A DNA stretch of 64,000 bases from Taxillus chinensis (Eukaryota > Streptophyta > Magnoliopsida > Santalales > Loranthaceae), in contig JAKCVP010000408.1 in the NCBI GenBank assembly GCA_023512835.1, positions 54,924-118,923 on the forward strand, written 5' to 3'. The notes beneath the pieces are model-generated. The model was not told the origin of the DNA. It searched no databases and saw nothing but the letters and a program-made list of their open reading frames with translations. Both the position numbers and the translations under genes were made by a program. Below, one piece after another: positions 34,316 through 46,500 of this stretch. Position 1 is the first letter of the stretch. Each line of letters opens with the position of its first letter.

Positions 34316-35735
34316 CTATCTTTGCTGTGCGGGGGGTAAAGACGAATGGATTTTTCGGTGACGATGGTGCATGCGCTGCGCGATGTTGTTTTACTTGGTA
34401 TTACGCTGAGATCCGCTGGGCCTGTGGGGCTGCGGTGGATATACAGGGGGGAAAGGGCGTGATAAGGTATCAGGCGAAGGCGCGGTCGATTGCTGCGCCT
34501 GTCCAGTTGCGTTTTCTTGGGGCCATTATTGTCGTTGGGAAGAAATTTCCGAGTCTCGTAGAGGAATGGATGGGTGTTTGAGGTATTTATTTACCTTAGA
34601 TGAGTGAGTGCGAATATGCTGATGCAGTGAGGTCGTTGGCCGAGGGGGTCGGGCTTGACCCCAGGTCGTCGCCTGAATGGATTCTCATTAGTTAGGCTTT
34701 TGTGTTTTGTCTTCATTGTCCAGGGTCTGCATGTTGAAGTCTGGCAGTTTTCAGGAGGTCGATTGCTTTCGGCTCCCTGCAAGCCTTTGTATCCCGATTC
34801 GAGGCTTTGCATTCTCGCCATTACTTGGCGAGCTTAGGAGCTGTGCTTCATACAGGATGCTGAGACAACGAGATAGCAATTACCTATCGACGTCGAAGCT
34901 TTCCATACTATGCGTATACGAGCTCCTGACTGAGGCACAGGAGTATGTGGCGCGTGCCTGGAACATCGTGGTCTATAACAGATCTTTGGGGTTTCGGACG
35001 CAACCTAGGACTCAACATGACAGCGGCAGGCAGGTAGTCCCCTACTTTCCGCTAGGTTCGAAGCAGACGTTCATATGATGCCTCAAGCCAGCTGAAGAGG
35101 CAGCGCTACTGCCGCTCATTGGCCAGCGGAGAGATTGGCAGTACACATTGTCCAAGACACTCAGCTGCACATCATGAGCTGTCCAATACATCACATGCAG
35201 CTCTGTTTGCGATTGCATGGACCTGTATTCCGCAAGCCACGGCGGGAATTGCGGCAGACTACGGCTCGTCGTTACTGTGTGTATAAGGTGGCTGAGACCA
35301 CTGCGTAAGAGCCTCCCCGAGGATCGGCAGAGGCATCAAAGCTTGTTGATCCGCCAGACTCTTTGCAGCAATGAGCTGCTGCCGCCTGACACCCTGGTCA
35401 ACAAAGCAGACGGAACACTGATCACATGTGGCAGACGAAGGATGCAGTAGATGGCATGCTGGACGACGCTTGCAGACGAGCAACTCTATGAGACCGGTAA
35501 GTGACAGTCCCGGCGCCTCTTACGAGGTTGCAATGCAACGGTTGGTAGTTGGACTGGAACCAGCTGGGATCTTCATGCACACCACGCTTGAACGCTAGGA
35601 AACGGTCCATACGGCTCGCGACATTGACCTCAGGCGCGTCGCCTCCTTTCTCACAGATTTTCTGGAGCATCCATCGCATTGCAGCAGGCATTTGCACATC
35701 TTCGCTCCGACTCTTCACACAGCAGAAGATTCATC
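34316..35735. other. Intergenic region, no gene seen
   Basis: Short frames on both strands without domains. The plus-strand 34327-34581 frame mirrors the relic region and is not supported as a gene. The last 100 bp are the presumed leader of the secreted protein gene. Confidence 0.4.
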
Positions 35736-36764
35736 ATGCTCTCCAAGTCAATGGTCAAAGGCCTTGTGCCTGCGATTCTCGCAGCGACGGTCGCTGCGCA
35801 AGGTCCTAATACTGCGGCGGCTCTGTTCCCGGACTTCCGTACGCAGAACCTCAATGGAAGTACGTTTCCTATCGATTGAGCCATGCAGAGACCAGTCATA
35901 CTCACGTTGCTCAGCATTCTTTATCGTGCCTGTTGATGACAGTGCTCTCCTGCAACTGACAAAGCCCTACCCGCTTGCGGCTCTGCCAAGCAGCTTGTTC
36001 CCCAACGGCTATCCCGCTGGCAAACATCCCGTGATTGTTTGGACGGGGTACTTGAACGACATCCGTCAGACGCTCGCAGGGCTCCCTGCATACATTGAGA
36101 ACCTGACATCGGCATCGGTTCTAATCCCATTTGTTGACCGTCTTGGCGACGGCAAGTCGTACTTTACCAAGGGCGTCCGTGGTTTCATTGGCGGCGCCAA
36201 CGACGAGCAGCTCCAGGGACTTGTTCCAGGTATGCATTTGAATGTCTGACATGAGAGAATAAGCGGCTGATTTCGCATGAAGCTCTGGTTGGCAGTCTTG
36301 CAAACGGCGGCTACCCTCTGTCGCCCAGCAAGCTGGACCCCGACACAGCACCATGGACGGTCATCGGCGACAATCTCTACTTCCAGAATACCAAGGAAGT
36401 TATCCTACCGCAGCTTGTTTCAGGTCCTGGGATCTATCCCGCTGCGATCGACACTCAGTTCTCGACGACATCAGAGCCGTTTGTGCCATTCCAGACGATC
36501 AAGGACGTACTGAACCAGCCCGTCATCCTGGATACCGGCAACTGTCAGCGGAACGGATACTGGTTCAACGACACATTTGCCGACCCAATTCCTCGGACGG
36601 GATCGGTTCGGTTGTACGGACAGTCGCTACCTTCACAACTTGCTGGCTCGAGCAGTGTACTGTACTCTGGCGATGGCGTTGGTGCTTGGAGTGCTGATGG
36701 GCAGGTCATTGGCTTCTTGAGCGAGCCTTGCGCCAATGCCACGAAGAATGTGATTACGCCATGA
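35736..36764 (+). CDS. Secreted protein of unknown function
   Basis: Exons are 35736-35859, 35915-36229 and 36283-36764, 306 residues. The introns are 55 nt (GTACGT...CTCAG) and 53 nt (GTATGC...GAAG); the joins give NLNG-TFFIVPVDDS and GLVP-ALVGSLANGG. The first 22 residues are a signal peptide ending AATVAAQG. The rest is a mixed alpha/beta domain with N-glycosylation sites (NLT, NDT, NAT) and two late cysteines (GNCQRNGYWF, SEPCAN) that could pair. The stretch VPVDDSALLQL...PLAALPSSLFPNGYPAG...HPVIVW recalls proteins of the acetoacetate-decarboxylase-like fold, but I cannot see a catalytic Lys and do not assign it. The next gene downstream is also secreted. Confidence 0.75.
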
Positions 36765-37534
36765 GCGCTGCTCGAGTGTAGATGTCCGGAAGGGATGGGT
36801 CGGCGACAAGGTCCAAGGTGATGTAACATTAATGACACATGGATGCTATTCTTCTGCAGCAGAGCATGAGGTGACTCAAGAGTACTAAACAGAGAGCGAT
36901 GTGAGGTCAGGCCAGTGAGGCCAGAACTGCGCCCTGCCAAGTCTCACCGCGTCTTACTAAAATGACAAGGATCCGACTTCACTTGCACATGCCCGTGGAT
37001 GCACCTAGGTAGGTACACGACCTTTGACTTGATCGAGTCCTATCGGCCATTCTGCTTGTTCCTGTCGCGCTCGGCAGTAAGAGGTAGACTCGTGATGCCC
37101 ACCAGTTGCGCCAAAAAGTCGCGCCCAGTGTTGAGCCCCAACAAAGGCGGCAACAACACTCGGGACTCTATTACTCACACAACATCTATTTGAAGCAAGG
37201 CGTAGATTGCCCCCACATCGTCATTTACAAGCACTGCGCTAGAATCTAGAGACAGAGCCCGTCGGCTACTCCCTGCGCGATGGTTACTCAATATGACTGG
37301 CCTCTCATCGGCTCTAGTGGCCCCCACCACGGGAAAACGTTTGGCATCGTTCTAGTCCATGGCCCTCAACCATGGACCCATGCGTGCCATGCTTCACAAT
37401 GTGGTTTTGTCGGAAACATAAGGGACGCCACATCCCTCTTGCGCATCTCTAGTCATTTCTGAGTCCCGCGCGCACCAAGTATTTCACTCTTATTCTTCGT
37501 TCGATCGGACGGAACACTTCACCGGCTCAACGAC
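36765..37534. other. Intergenic region between two secreted-protein genes
   Basis: 770 bp. It contains a CCTAGGTAGGTAC motif at 37004-37016, one of several similar copies in the window. No gene is supported; the 60-codon frame at 37280 has no domain. Confidence 0.4.
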
Positions 37535-38509
37535 ATGCGCACATTTCAGATACTCCTTACTTTGAGCCCCCTCTCGGCTCTGGCTGCACCTAGCCACAGT
37601 CATGAGCAGGGGACAAGCATTGTCTATGAGGCCAAAGGAACATGGCTGGAGAACCTGGCCCTCACTTGCTCTTCCAACATTTTAACAACGGTCTTCATGC
37701 CATACGCCGGTGTCCTCCAAGTCAACCCCTATGATACCCATGCTCCCGCTTCGGTAGTCGCAAATCTCACAGCGCAGCCCGGATCTATGGCAACGGGAGC
37801 GACTGGCATTACTTCTCTGGACGAGAACCAAGACATCTTCTACGTTTCTACCAACGCCCTGGATTTGGCCAAGAATATCTCTGGACACTCGCAAGTCTGG
37901 AAGTTGGATCTCACGGAGCGCCATCCTAAGATTAGTCTTGTCGCAAACATTACGGGAGGTATGGTCCTCAATGGAATGACGGCAATCGCTCAGACCGATA
38001 CGATCCTAATCGCCGACTCGTTCGCTGGCGTCGTCTGGCGTGTCAACGCAAAGACCAATGCTGTAGATGTCGCCATCAACGACACCGCAATCGCACCACC
38101 TGCCAGTGGTCAGTTGGGTGTGAATGGTATTCACATCGATGGGTCGTTCTTGTATTTCACAAATTCTGGCACAGGCGTGTACGGTCGCTATCCCATTCAT
38201 GACTCTGGTAGCCCTTCAGGTTTAGTAGAAGTCCTATACACGGGCAAGAACGACATGCTTGATGACTTCGCGCTCGATCCCTTTGAATGGCCACGAGCAG
38301 CGATTTTGGCACAAGCAGCGAAAGGGCAGGTCGGGCTTGTGCTCGGTGAAGGCGACACATCCAAGTCGCTGGGGCCCGTTGAGGGTCCTACGGCTATTGT
38401 ATTGGGGAAGAACGCCAAAGAGATATTCGTAACTAGCGCTGGGAACAAATCGGCCTATCCAGCGTCGAGGGATACTACTGCTGGAAGGATAACGAGGATT
38501 GATCTATAA
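37535..38509 (+). CDS. Secreted SMP-30/gluconolactonase-like beta-propeller protein
   Basis: Intronless, 324 residues. The signal peptide is MRTFQILLTLSPLSALAAP. Repeating blades have the pattern of six-bladed propellers: hydrophobic strand, short loop, then a conserved Asn/Asp-containing strand (GITSLDENQDIFYVST, LNGMTAIAQTDTILIADS, VNGIHIDGSFLYFTNSG, DDFALDPF). The DS-x-A-G-V-V-W-R-V segment and VNGIHIDG resemble SMP-30/lactonase and strictosidine-synthase-like proteins, in which metal-binding Asn/Asp residues line the channel. Many fungal secreted members have no tested substrate. A lactonase or sugar-acid role is possible but not shown. Glycosylation sites NLT, NIS, NIT and NDT fit secretion. 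Confidence 0.75.
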   Translation: MRTFQILLTLSPLSALAAPSHSHEQGTSIVYEAKGTWLENLALTCSSNILTTVFMPYAGVLQVNPYDTHAPASVVANLTAQPGSMATGATGITSLDENQDIFYVSTNALDLAKNISGHSQVWKLDLTERHPKISLVANITGGMVLNGMTAIAQTDTILIADSFAGVVWRVNAKTNAVDVAINDTAIAPPASGQLGVNGIHIDGSFLYFTNSGTGVYGRYPIHDSGSPSGLVEVLYTGKNDMLDDFALDPFEWPRAAILAQAAKGQVGLVLGEGDTSKSLGPVEGPTAIVLGKNAKEIFVTSAGNKSAYPASRDTTAGRITRIDL

Positions 38510-38831
38510 ATGAGGCGCACACGCTGTCACAACGATGTGCATGGAATGTAGCCTCCTAACAGGCTGAGATATCTAACAGCAAATCAAAGCCTCCCTCTTG
38601 CACTAGACTTGTCCACATTGGGGACCGTGTCCTGTGAGAACCAATCAAGGCTGTGAGGCAAGCGCCCAGGCTGCGCGCACCTGCAAAGCTCATTGAAAGT
38701 AGGCAAGAGCCGCGACGGCCAACTCCAGCCCCCGCCCATCTGACACCGGCTCAGACTCCCTTCTGACTTGCCTGCTCACCAACACCTCGTCGTCTCTTGC
38801 ACATACGGGGGCATACACATGACCTGAAAAT
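38510..38831. other. Short intergenic region before the NACHT gene
   Basis: 322 bp with no gene. It includes ACCTCACCTC-like and GC-rich sequence near the start at 38832. Confidence 0.3.
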
Positions 38832-41471
38832 ATGAGTTTTAAAGCCATCAAAAGAAAACTCACTGCTACGTATGAGTATCCGTCCAAACGTATAGATGTG
38901 AGAGACATTATCACAGGAGGAGGCCCTGCCTTCAACGCAACTTCATTCCAGAACAGCAGCGTTACGTTCAGAACAGAACAAACTACGAGAGCTACGCCAC
39001 GCCAGATGCTACTAGATTCTCTATGGTTTTCTCAGTATCTTCGGCGATATGAAGAGGTCGACGATGCGGCGCACGACACTTATCGAGGCATAATCGAAGA
39101 GTCGGTTTCACTTGCACCAGGAGATCCTCGTTGGGTACCTCACCAACGGCCAAATTTCGAGGTTGGAGCCTTTCTCGAGGGGCAAGAGCCTCTCTTCTGG
39201 ATCACTGGAGTTCCTGGATCTGGAAAGTCGACCCTGATGCGATTTCTGCTTGAACACGATCGCATGGCGCAGTGTCTAGCCAAGTGGTCTAATACTACAG
39301 ACTTGCACGTCGCTAAATTTTTCCTCTGGCGCATGGGTAGTGAGTTACAAAAAAGTGAGCTGGGGATTCTTCGGTCTCTGGCCTGGCAACTTGCAAAGTC
39401 GAGTTCGAGTGTTTGCGACGCCATGATAGGCGCCGTGGATCCAGAAGCGCGTGCACCTGACTGGACCTTTCGCACCCTATCAAGTTTGCTCGCCAACAGC
39501 TTAAAGGCTTCAGAAGAATACTTCTTCATTGTATTGGATGGTCTAGATGAGTTGGAAGGAGACGCGTCTCGGACGGTAGACTTCGTCGACTCACTCGCAA
39601 AGCTGCCTAATGTCAAACTTCTCGTATCAAGTCGTGAAGAGTCACCTTTCAAGTTTCGATGGCGAAATCGACCCATCCTGCGTATGCAAGATGTCAACAT
39701 GAAGGACATTGACAACTATGCCAATGCTGAATTGGCCGACTTTCCAGGTGGTCGAGACTTGGCGAGAGAGATTTCGCGGCATTCACGAGGTGTTTTCATA
39801 TGGACTCGGCTAGTCACTGACAGTATCAAGAAAAGGTTGGAGAACGGCGAGCCTTTGTCACTCACGAGGAGAGTCATCGAGAGATACCCCACCGATCTGG
39901 ATGAGCTTTATGCTCACCTCTTCTCCAAGATCGAGCCTGACCTTCTACAAGAGGCGTCCAAGTACTTCTCGATCGTTCTCCACTCCCATCAGACATATAT
40001 TGGGGCACTGCATTCAAGGCTCATCTTACTCGCGCTGTCCGAAATAGATGATCATACTGAATGTCTTTCACGCCCATGCAATTCGGCATCCGAAATTAAA
40101 GAGGTCTTTGCTGCTTACCGCCGTTTCGCCGACCGATTGACATATCGCACTTGCGGGCTGCTCAAAGTTGATCAGAACGAAGGTCCACCGCCGAGCGACC
40201 CATGGGAACCGTCAACCTTTCGATGCGATACCCCCAAGGGATCAAGGGTTTCTCGAGTAAGGGTGGATCTGACTGGCTTCAACGACCTCAATGATCTACG
40301 ACGGGCCTATCACGCGACGGTTCGATTCTTTCATAGGTCGGCGGGTGATTTTATCTTGCGCATAGCAGGTCAACGTGACAATTCGGAGCTAAATCTGCTC
40401 AGTGAGGCTCAAACTTACAACCTCCTCGTGCACTGTCACTGGAGATGGATGCGTTGGCACATCACCTCTGATGACGATTTGTGTAGTCTGATCATGAACA
40501 TGATCATGCTTCTATCTGACCCGAAAGCTGAGTCGTCATTGCCATACTACAGAAAGATGATGGGTCTAGTGATGCATTTCTTGACAGGCATTGAAAGGAA
40601 CATATGGGACGAATTTTACGGGATCGACCTTGTCAGTGGTCTACACGTAGAGCTCAGAACTCTAATAGAAGGCTTCTTTCCGCTGGTAGGCAACCTCAAC
40701 CGTGCGACAGTGTTCTTGCAATCACTGCAGCAGCGGCAGGAGTGGCGAGATATTGCCTTCATGTGCTTCGTTGCTACGCGTGACTACTTTCAAGATTACA
40801 ACTTCGGGCAAAGCTCCCTCTACGATGATGATTGGAAAGCTGAATCGAAGGTTCGACTCTTCGCAAACGTCATTCGTATACTTTGCACAATGCCAAAGCT
40901 GGACGCTTCTCTGGACTGGCGCAAAGCACCTATGACCTTTCTACTTCGTCCCTATGAAACTTCCCCTTCAGTGGGGCCTGTGCAAAGTCGGAGCTCAGAA
41001 TGCGTTCTGTCTGACACAGAGCAAGATGTGTCACCACTAACGCTGGCTTTGAGTTCAATAGGGCCTCTGATGCTCTTTAACTTCCAATGTCGCGATGATT
41101 ATGCAAGGATGGGCATTAAGGTTCCTGAGGCAATCCGCGCGTTTACCGAAACCGTTGGCGATGCGAGGTGCTGGGTGCGCATTCTCATGGCCAATGGCTT
41201 TGCACTGTGCTTGTCTGTGAAGACAGCTTTTGAGCTCTACTCCCATGCAGCCCTCTGGGAGTCAGAGTCGGCACTGAGCTTGGACAGTTTGAGCTTCAAA
41301 GCTGGTCTAATGACATATTCGTCAGACCAGATGGACCAACATAATGTCTACCACATCTTCTCGGATAGAGTTCCGGCAGCGAGACTTTTGGACTCTTATT
41401 ACTACATCAGACTGATCACCAAAGATGGTGGTTCGATGCCGCGGAGTGCATGTCTCACTTGGTCAAAATAG
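38832..41471 (+). CDS. NACHT-type STAND NTPase (fungal NLR-like)
   Basis: Intronless, 879 residues; ATG context GAAAATATGAG. Residues 1-90 are a short N-terminal region with Thr/Asn/Ser-rich text (AFNATSFQNSSVTFR) and no recognised effector domain. The link LLDSLWFSQYLRRYEEVDDA and the following EEVGAFLEGQEPLFWITG-type text are the usual lead-in of fungal NACHT modules. Walker A is GVPGSGKST (126-134, Lys132). Walker B is FFIVLDGLDELEG (Asp236). Sensor-like LVSSREESPF and the winged-helix lead-in RHSRGVFIWTRLVTDSIKKRL follow. After residue 400 the protein is helical, without ankyrin, WD or TPR repeats that I can see. Such NTPases act in non-self recognition and programmed cell death. This one lacks visible effector and sensor repeats, so its role is open. 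Confidence 0.85.
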   Translation: MSFKAIKRKLTATYEYPSKRIDVRDIITGGGPAFNATSFQNSSVTFRTEQTTRATPRQMLLDSLWFSQYLRRYEEVDDAAHDTYRGIIEESVSLAPGDPRWVPHQRPNFEVGAFLEGQEPLFWITGVPGSGKSTLMRFLLEHDRMAQCLAKWSNTTDLHVAKFFLWRMGSELQKSELGILRSLAWQLAKSSSSVCDAMIGAVDPEARAPDWTFRTLSSLLANSLKASEEYFFIVLDGLDELEGDASRTVDFVDSLAKLPNVKLLVSSREESPFKFRWRNRPILRMQDVNMKDIDNYANAELADFPGGRDLAREISRHSRGVFIWTRLVTDSIKKRLENGEPLSLTRRVIERYPTDLDELYAHLFSKIEPDLLQEASKYFSIVLHSHQTYIGALHSRLILLALSEIDDHTECLSRPCNSASEIKEVFAAYRRFADRLTYRTCGLLKVDQNEGPPPSDPWEPSTFRCDTPKGSRVSRVRVDLTGFNDLNDLRRAYHATVRFFHRSAGDFILRIAGQRDNSELNLLSEAQTYNLLVHCHWRWMRWHITSDDDLCSLIMNMIMLLSDPKAESSLPYYRKMMGLVMHFLTGIERNIWDEFYGIDLVSGLHVELRTLIEGFFPLVGNLNRATVFLQSLQQRQEWRDIAFMCFVATRDYFQDYNFGQSSLYDDDWKAESKVRLFANVIRILCTMPKLDASLDWRKAPMTFLLRPYETSPSVGPVQSRSSECVLSDTEQDVSPLTLALSSIGPLMLFNFQCRDDYARMGIKVPEAIRAFTETVGDARCWVRILMANGFALCLSVKTAFELYSHAALWESESALSLDSLSFKAGLMTYSSDQMDQHNVYHIFSDRVPAARLLDSYYYIRLITKDGGSMPRSACLTWSK

Positions 41472-43537
41472 CTCAGGATGACGGTGCCGAGCCCGTCTCG
41501 TGTCCGAATAAGCGCAACGACGACTCGTATTATGAAGTTGCCATCCTTTTCGCCATATACATGAGGTGTTATCGAGTGCAACTGGCTGGGGAGGGAAATC
41601 TCTACCCCTCGACATCCTATGCATGTACTAGGCGATTTTGTGGCGCAGGTCAGTGCTTAAAGGACCCTGTATCACTCAAATGTTCGTCACGCTCGGGTAC
41701 CGGAATCGCTCGTTATGAGCCTGGATTGCTCAGCCTCGTCGCCAACATGTTCTTCGGTATACCGCATGGACCACTGTCCAATTTTCAGCGCATGAGGTAA
41801 AACTCGCTCGAACCCTCGAGAAAAACATATCAAAGCTGAAAGGGGACCGGGATATTCAATCAGACGACTGCACCGACATTGCTCTTCTAACCGCCCACGC
41901 TCTGGCATGTAAACGTTCCTGCGACCTGATGTTGTCATAGTATGAATGCAGAAGTCTGCCATCATAAGCAGTCCACACGGTCATTATTACATTGTCAATC
42001 ATATAGCGCGGATCCTGTTCATGTTAAATTGGCTCAATGTGTATACAAAGATGATATCTTGGACTAGCTGCGATGCATCAAGCTTTGGTGTCTTGCTTCA
42101 TATTTTATGGATTGTTCTGCAATTGCGATTCCACGTCTTTTGTCCCAAAGTTGTTATTTGTTGCATGTTGCCTTACGTTCAATGCCATGTCATTCTTCTA
42201 TACTACTCTATTTGTAACATTTTTGATCGTAACATCGTGTTCTGCTGGCCAATCTTTACATTCCATCTTTACGCCTCCTCTCCTCGCTTAACGCTGTCAT
42301 CTTTTCTATTGATGCTGTCTTGCCCTGGCACTTGACACTTCTTTGATTGAGAACTTCATGTGGTGGACGGTGTTGTTGTGCGCTCATTGTCGTTCATACC
42401 GCGTACTTGGCTTCTTTTATAGTCTGGGAGCTCTTTCAGACTTTTTGCTTTCACAGACTCCCCGAATGTGTTGGGCTTGCATGTAGCTGATAGACTCAAC
42501 CTCGGCATGCTTACTGTGCTACTTGTGTATTTCCTCTGTATCGTTCGGCTACTGGCAGATTTTACCACGCTCTCATTCGCGTATCAGTCTGATATTCTCA
42601 TCTTACTCTGCGTATTTCATTTTACTCTGCGTGTTCAAAGTTCCCGTCGTTCTACTTATATTTCTGCCTCTGCCTCTGTCTCCTCTTTAGTCTAGTCTAG
42701 TCTGCATGCTAACTCAACCATTTATGCGCACCTTCCCTTTCCCCTTCCTTCCTAAGTTCCGGCCGCAGTCCCTCTTCAAGTCACATCTTTATAATTCCAC
42801 ACTTGACATATACATTTGCTATTTCTGACATGCTCACATTTGAAAACTCTTACTAACAAATATCAAGATCATCATCCTGAATCCGTAGCCTAGGTATGCA
42901 TCTCTCAAAATATCGACTGAATGAGAAATGAGAAATGCGAATTTGAATTTGATTTAGTCTGAGCGTACAGTATCTCACTCATGACGAATATACCCAGCAT
43001 GGCCGGTAGGTATATACATAAGTAGAAAAAGGTAGTTACACAAGTAGATAAATCGCCTAGGTATCTACCTGCCTACTCAATTCAAACCCGTCCCATCACT
43101 TTGGCGCGAACGGTCCAATCATGCATACACGAGTAGATAAAACAACCCCCCAGGTATACAATACCAGCCTCACAAGTTCAGCATACAATGCAGTGTTGAC
43201 TTGTATTTCATCCCTCTACAGTAGGTCCCGAGGACGTGTCTACCTTCAAATATCTACCTACTTAGCAGCTTAATTCCACATAAGCCCGAGACAGTACTAC
43301 GTACGTAGGTACACATGTCTATCCGTCAAGTTACCACGGGCACAAAAGTGGCCTCGTAACTCATGCATGCCGACTCCGCTCTAATGCAGCTCTACCCCCC
43401 GCAATGCACTTTGATCACCCTGTACAATATAGGTATGCAACAACAACAACAACAACACCACCACCACTAATGCAACAGTCATGCTCCTTACAGCCATTGA
43501 CAACAAGCCCGTCAAACCAGCAGTAACACCCGACCAT
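41472..43537. other. AT-richer non-coding block between NACHT gene and VIP1
   Basis: About 2 kb and visibly more AT-rich than its flanks, especially 41980-43370 (runs such as TTTATGG, TATTTCATTTTACTC, TCTTTTCTATTG). It contains two CCTAGGTA copies (42889-42896, 43056-43063) and further TACCT/AGGTA variants up to 43330, plus a CAA/CAC microsatellite. No gene is supported; short frames are random. VIP1 3' UTR sequence lies at the right end. Confidence 0.5.
43438..43467. repeat. CAA/CAC trinucleotide microsatellite
   Basis: Six CAA units followed by four CAC units, just beyond the 3' end of VIP1. Confidence 0.85.
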
Positions 43538-46500
43538 TCAAGCGGGATAAGCAGTCTCCTTAACCTTCGCCAGATCCTCACCGTCAACAACAACATTTTC
43601 AACCTCAAGCCCTTGACCCTTGACAATCTTGCCAACTTCCTCAGCCAAATCGCCAGTCCCATTCGCCTTCCCGTCGCCAACGCCAGCAGTAGTAGGTCTG
43701 CTAAACTCCTGCGGCGCCTTTTCCGCCAGATTGACAGCCACAAAACTCTTCGGCAGCTTGACGGTATGGAATTTGGCGCGAAGTGTCTCGATGACGTGCT
43801 TCCAGTCCTGATGGGGCGTCAGTGTGCGACGCGGCGCAAAGCCAATGCAGTGCTTGCTATCGAGCTGGACGTCCAGAGGTTCAAAAGCGTGACAGCCTGG
43901 GCTGATGGTGATGCGGATGCTGTAGTTGTACTGGTCTTCCGCTGCGTGGTCCTCGGTCGATGAGTTGGCAGACTCGTACAGCTCAAAGCAGATGGTCGAC
44001 AAATAGTCCAACTCAGGAATCTTGTTGCGCTCAATCTTCGTATCAATACCTCCTTCAATGATGCAATTGAGTAATGTATAAATGTGACTTTCCTTGGTAA
44101 AGTAGACGCAAGTCTTGGCGCCTTCTGAGGCTTGCATGTCCTCGAGATCATGCACAATAGCTCGCAGTAAAGGCAAGGATGTCAATAGTCCAATCTCCAG
44201 CTTCTCCGAGTTGGAAATACCATACTCCTGAGGTCCGATGAAATCGAAGAGAACCTTGGAGAGCATGAACAGCTCACGCAGCTTCTCGAGTCTTTGATCA
44301 GACTTTGATCTGTAGCCCGGAACGCCCTTGAACAAGTTGAAGTACGACTCGGATGAGTTGTCCGGAGCGACATTGCGGGCCAGGTTCGGATCGACCTGCT
44401 CCTTGGGTCGCTTAAACCCAATTCTATGAGCAAGCTCGTTTGGCGTGATGCGGGAAGAAACAGACGTGGAGCGACGCGGGACCTTTTGCTCTGGCGCGGG
44501 CTCTTGTGCCTTTGACTCCTCTGGTCGAGATCGGTGCGGGGATGTTCCATTTCGACTGGCCTCGCTACTCACAAAATCATCAACCATGTCCGAAGTAGGC
44601 GCAAACACCCACTCCAAAAATGGTCGATTGTGGATCGCGTCGAACTTCATTGTGTCGTGCAGTTCCGAGACCTTGCTGGGATCGACCTTCTCAGGATCCT
44701 TAAATTCTTTGAAGAGCTTCTCCCATCGCTCTTTGAACAGTTCGGCGTCTTCACCAGAGCACCAGCGATTCTGAATATGTCCTACTGATGTTGCCTGAGC
44801 CATTGCACCGCCCACAGGCGGCTGTGGAGACACTGAACGGCTGGTTGCAGCCGAAGGGTGCTTCAGGCTGTCCGATGAAATATTGGCAGAGCCATTGTAG
44901 AGTTTCTCAAAATTGTAGCGCATAATCTTCTGGTGGAAGGTCATCAGGGCCACAACATTGCGCACGACGATGAAGGGCTCTGGCATGTTCTCAGGCCAGG
45001 CAAACTGCGGCGGCGCCTTGTTGCCTTGTCGCAAGAGACCCTTCAACTTCTTCTTGACCTTGTCCATCTCGTCCTTGGCAGCGTTCGAGTCATCGAGCAG
45101 ATCTTTGCGGACTTTCACATAATCAGGCGGTATCTCATCTTGACTCAGGAAAGCAGATGCCCAGATATGAGCGCTTGTAGTCACACGTCGCTCAGAGCTG
45201 CTGAATACTGATACATCCTCAAGCGCATCTCTGTTCATAAGCAAGAGATCGTTCCGCATGTTCTCGCCTAGCTCTTGCGACTGGTATCGTGCAGAATGGG
45301 TAGGCTCGCCTCCCCATTTGATGATAAGTTGCAACTTTTCCAGCTCCAAATTGTCCTCTGCTGCAGCGTCGCGCGAAAGGGTCACGCCAGTCAGTGAATC
45401 TTGCCGCTTGCCATGAGCTTGTTTGGCTGCCATCTGCTTGTCGGCTGCTTCCTGGTCCATCTTGTGCTCTTGTGCCCTGATCTCTGGGCTCGGCGTCTGG
45501 CTTTCAACCTTCTTCTTTCGGAACATGGGCTTGATCTGAACTTTCGTGCCTGGCCAGCTACCCTTCCTCATCAGCGATGTTCTGAGCAGCCTAAGCTTCT
45601 CAGGATCCTCTTTGCCTTCCTTGATGGCTGCAATAGTAGCGTCCATGACACTGTCCAAAGCCGCCTCACCGATCAATAGAACTTCTTCTCGATGGCCTTT
45701 GAGCAGATCGACAAAATGCTTGCTGTGGAAGGTGAACTTGAACTTTTGCTTGGGCGTACGGTCCGCATGGCGGATGACAGCAACCTGCCCTTTCAGCTTC
45801 CATTGTGCTTTCGAGGCAGGTGGAGGGATAGCTGGAGGTGGCATCGTAGAGCGTTCGTCTGATGCAGGAAGTGAACTGGATGCAGGAGGTAGCTTCTCGA
45901 GCTGTGCTGCAGTCGAGCCAGGCAGATGCGCTGCCGCCGGACGTTCAATCGATGGGGGCGATGTCATGGGTGTCATTTGAGCGGCGAGATCAGGCGAGTT
46001 GCGTCCATGGCGACCCCCAGGGTGATGATGACCGGCCAGTCGCGACATGCTTGGTGACTTGAAGATGGACTTGAGGTTGAAGTGACTCGTGGAAGTGTGA
46101 CGGTGAGGCAAGTCTTCTACAGCGTTGTTATCCCCGTCTGTAGCAATAGACCTGCCCTCCTTGCGACTCTTCTCTTCAATAAAAAGATCCTTCAGGATAC
46201 CAGCGCAGCGATCGTAATAATCGTTGTTGTCTTTGACGAAACTCCAGCCATTTACATCGATGACAAAGCTGGAGTTTCCAATGCGAAGAAGGTCAAAACC
46301 ACATACGCGCTGGCCGAAGGCTTCTGAGATTTTGGCGGCCGTTTCCGACTCCTCTTCTGTTAGTGATGTGACATATCGCATTTCCTTTCCATGTGTGTTG
46401 CGCTTAACAATACCATCAACAACCGGCGACTTGCGGGTCTCAGCATGACAAAAGCTGGGACCCACAGTGTAGGCTTTGACATCCTCGTGGTTGTCAGTGC

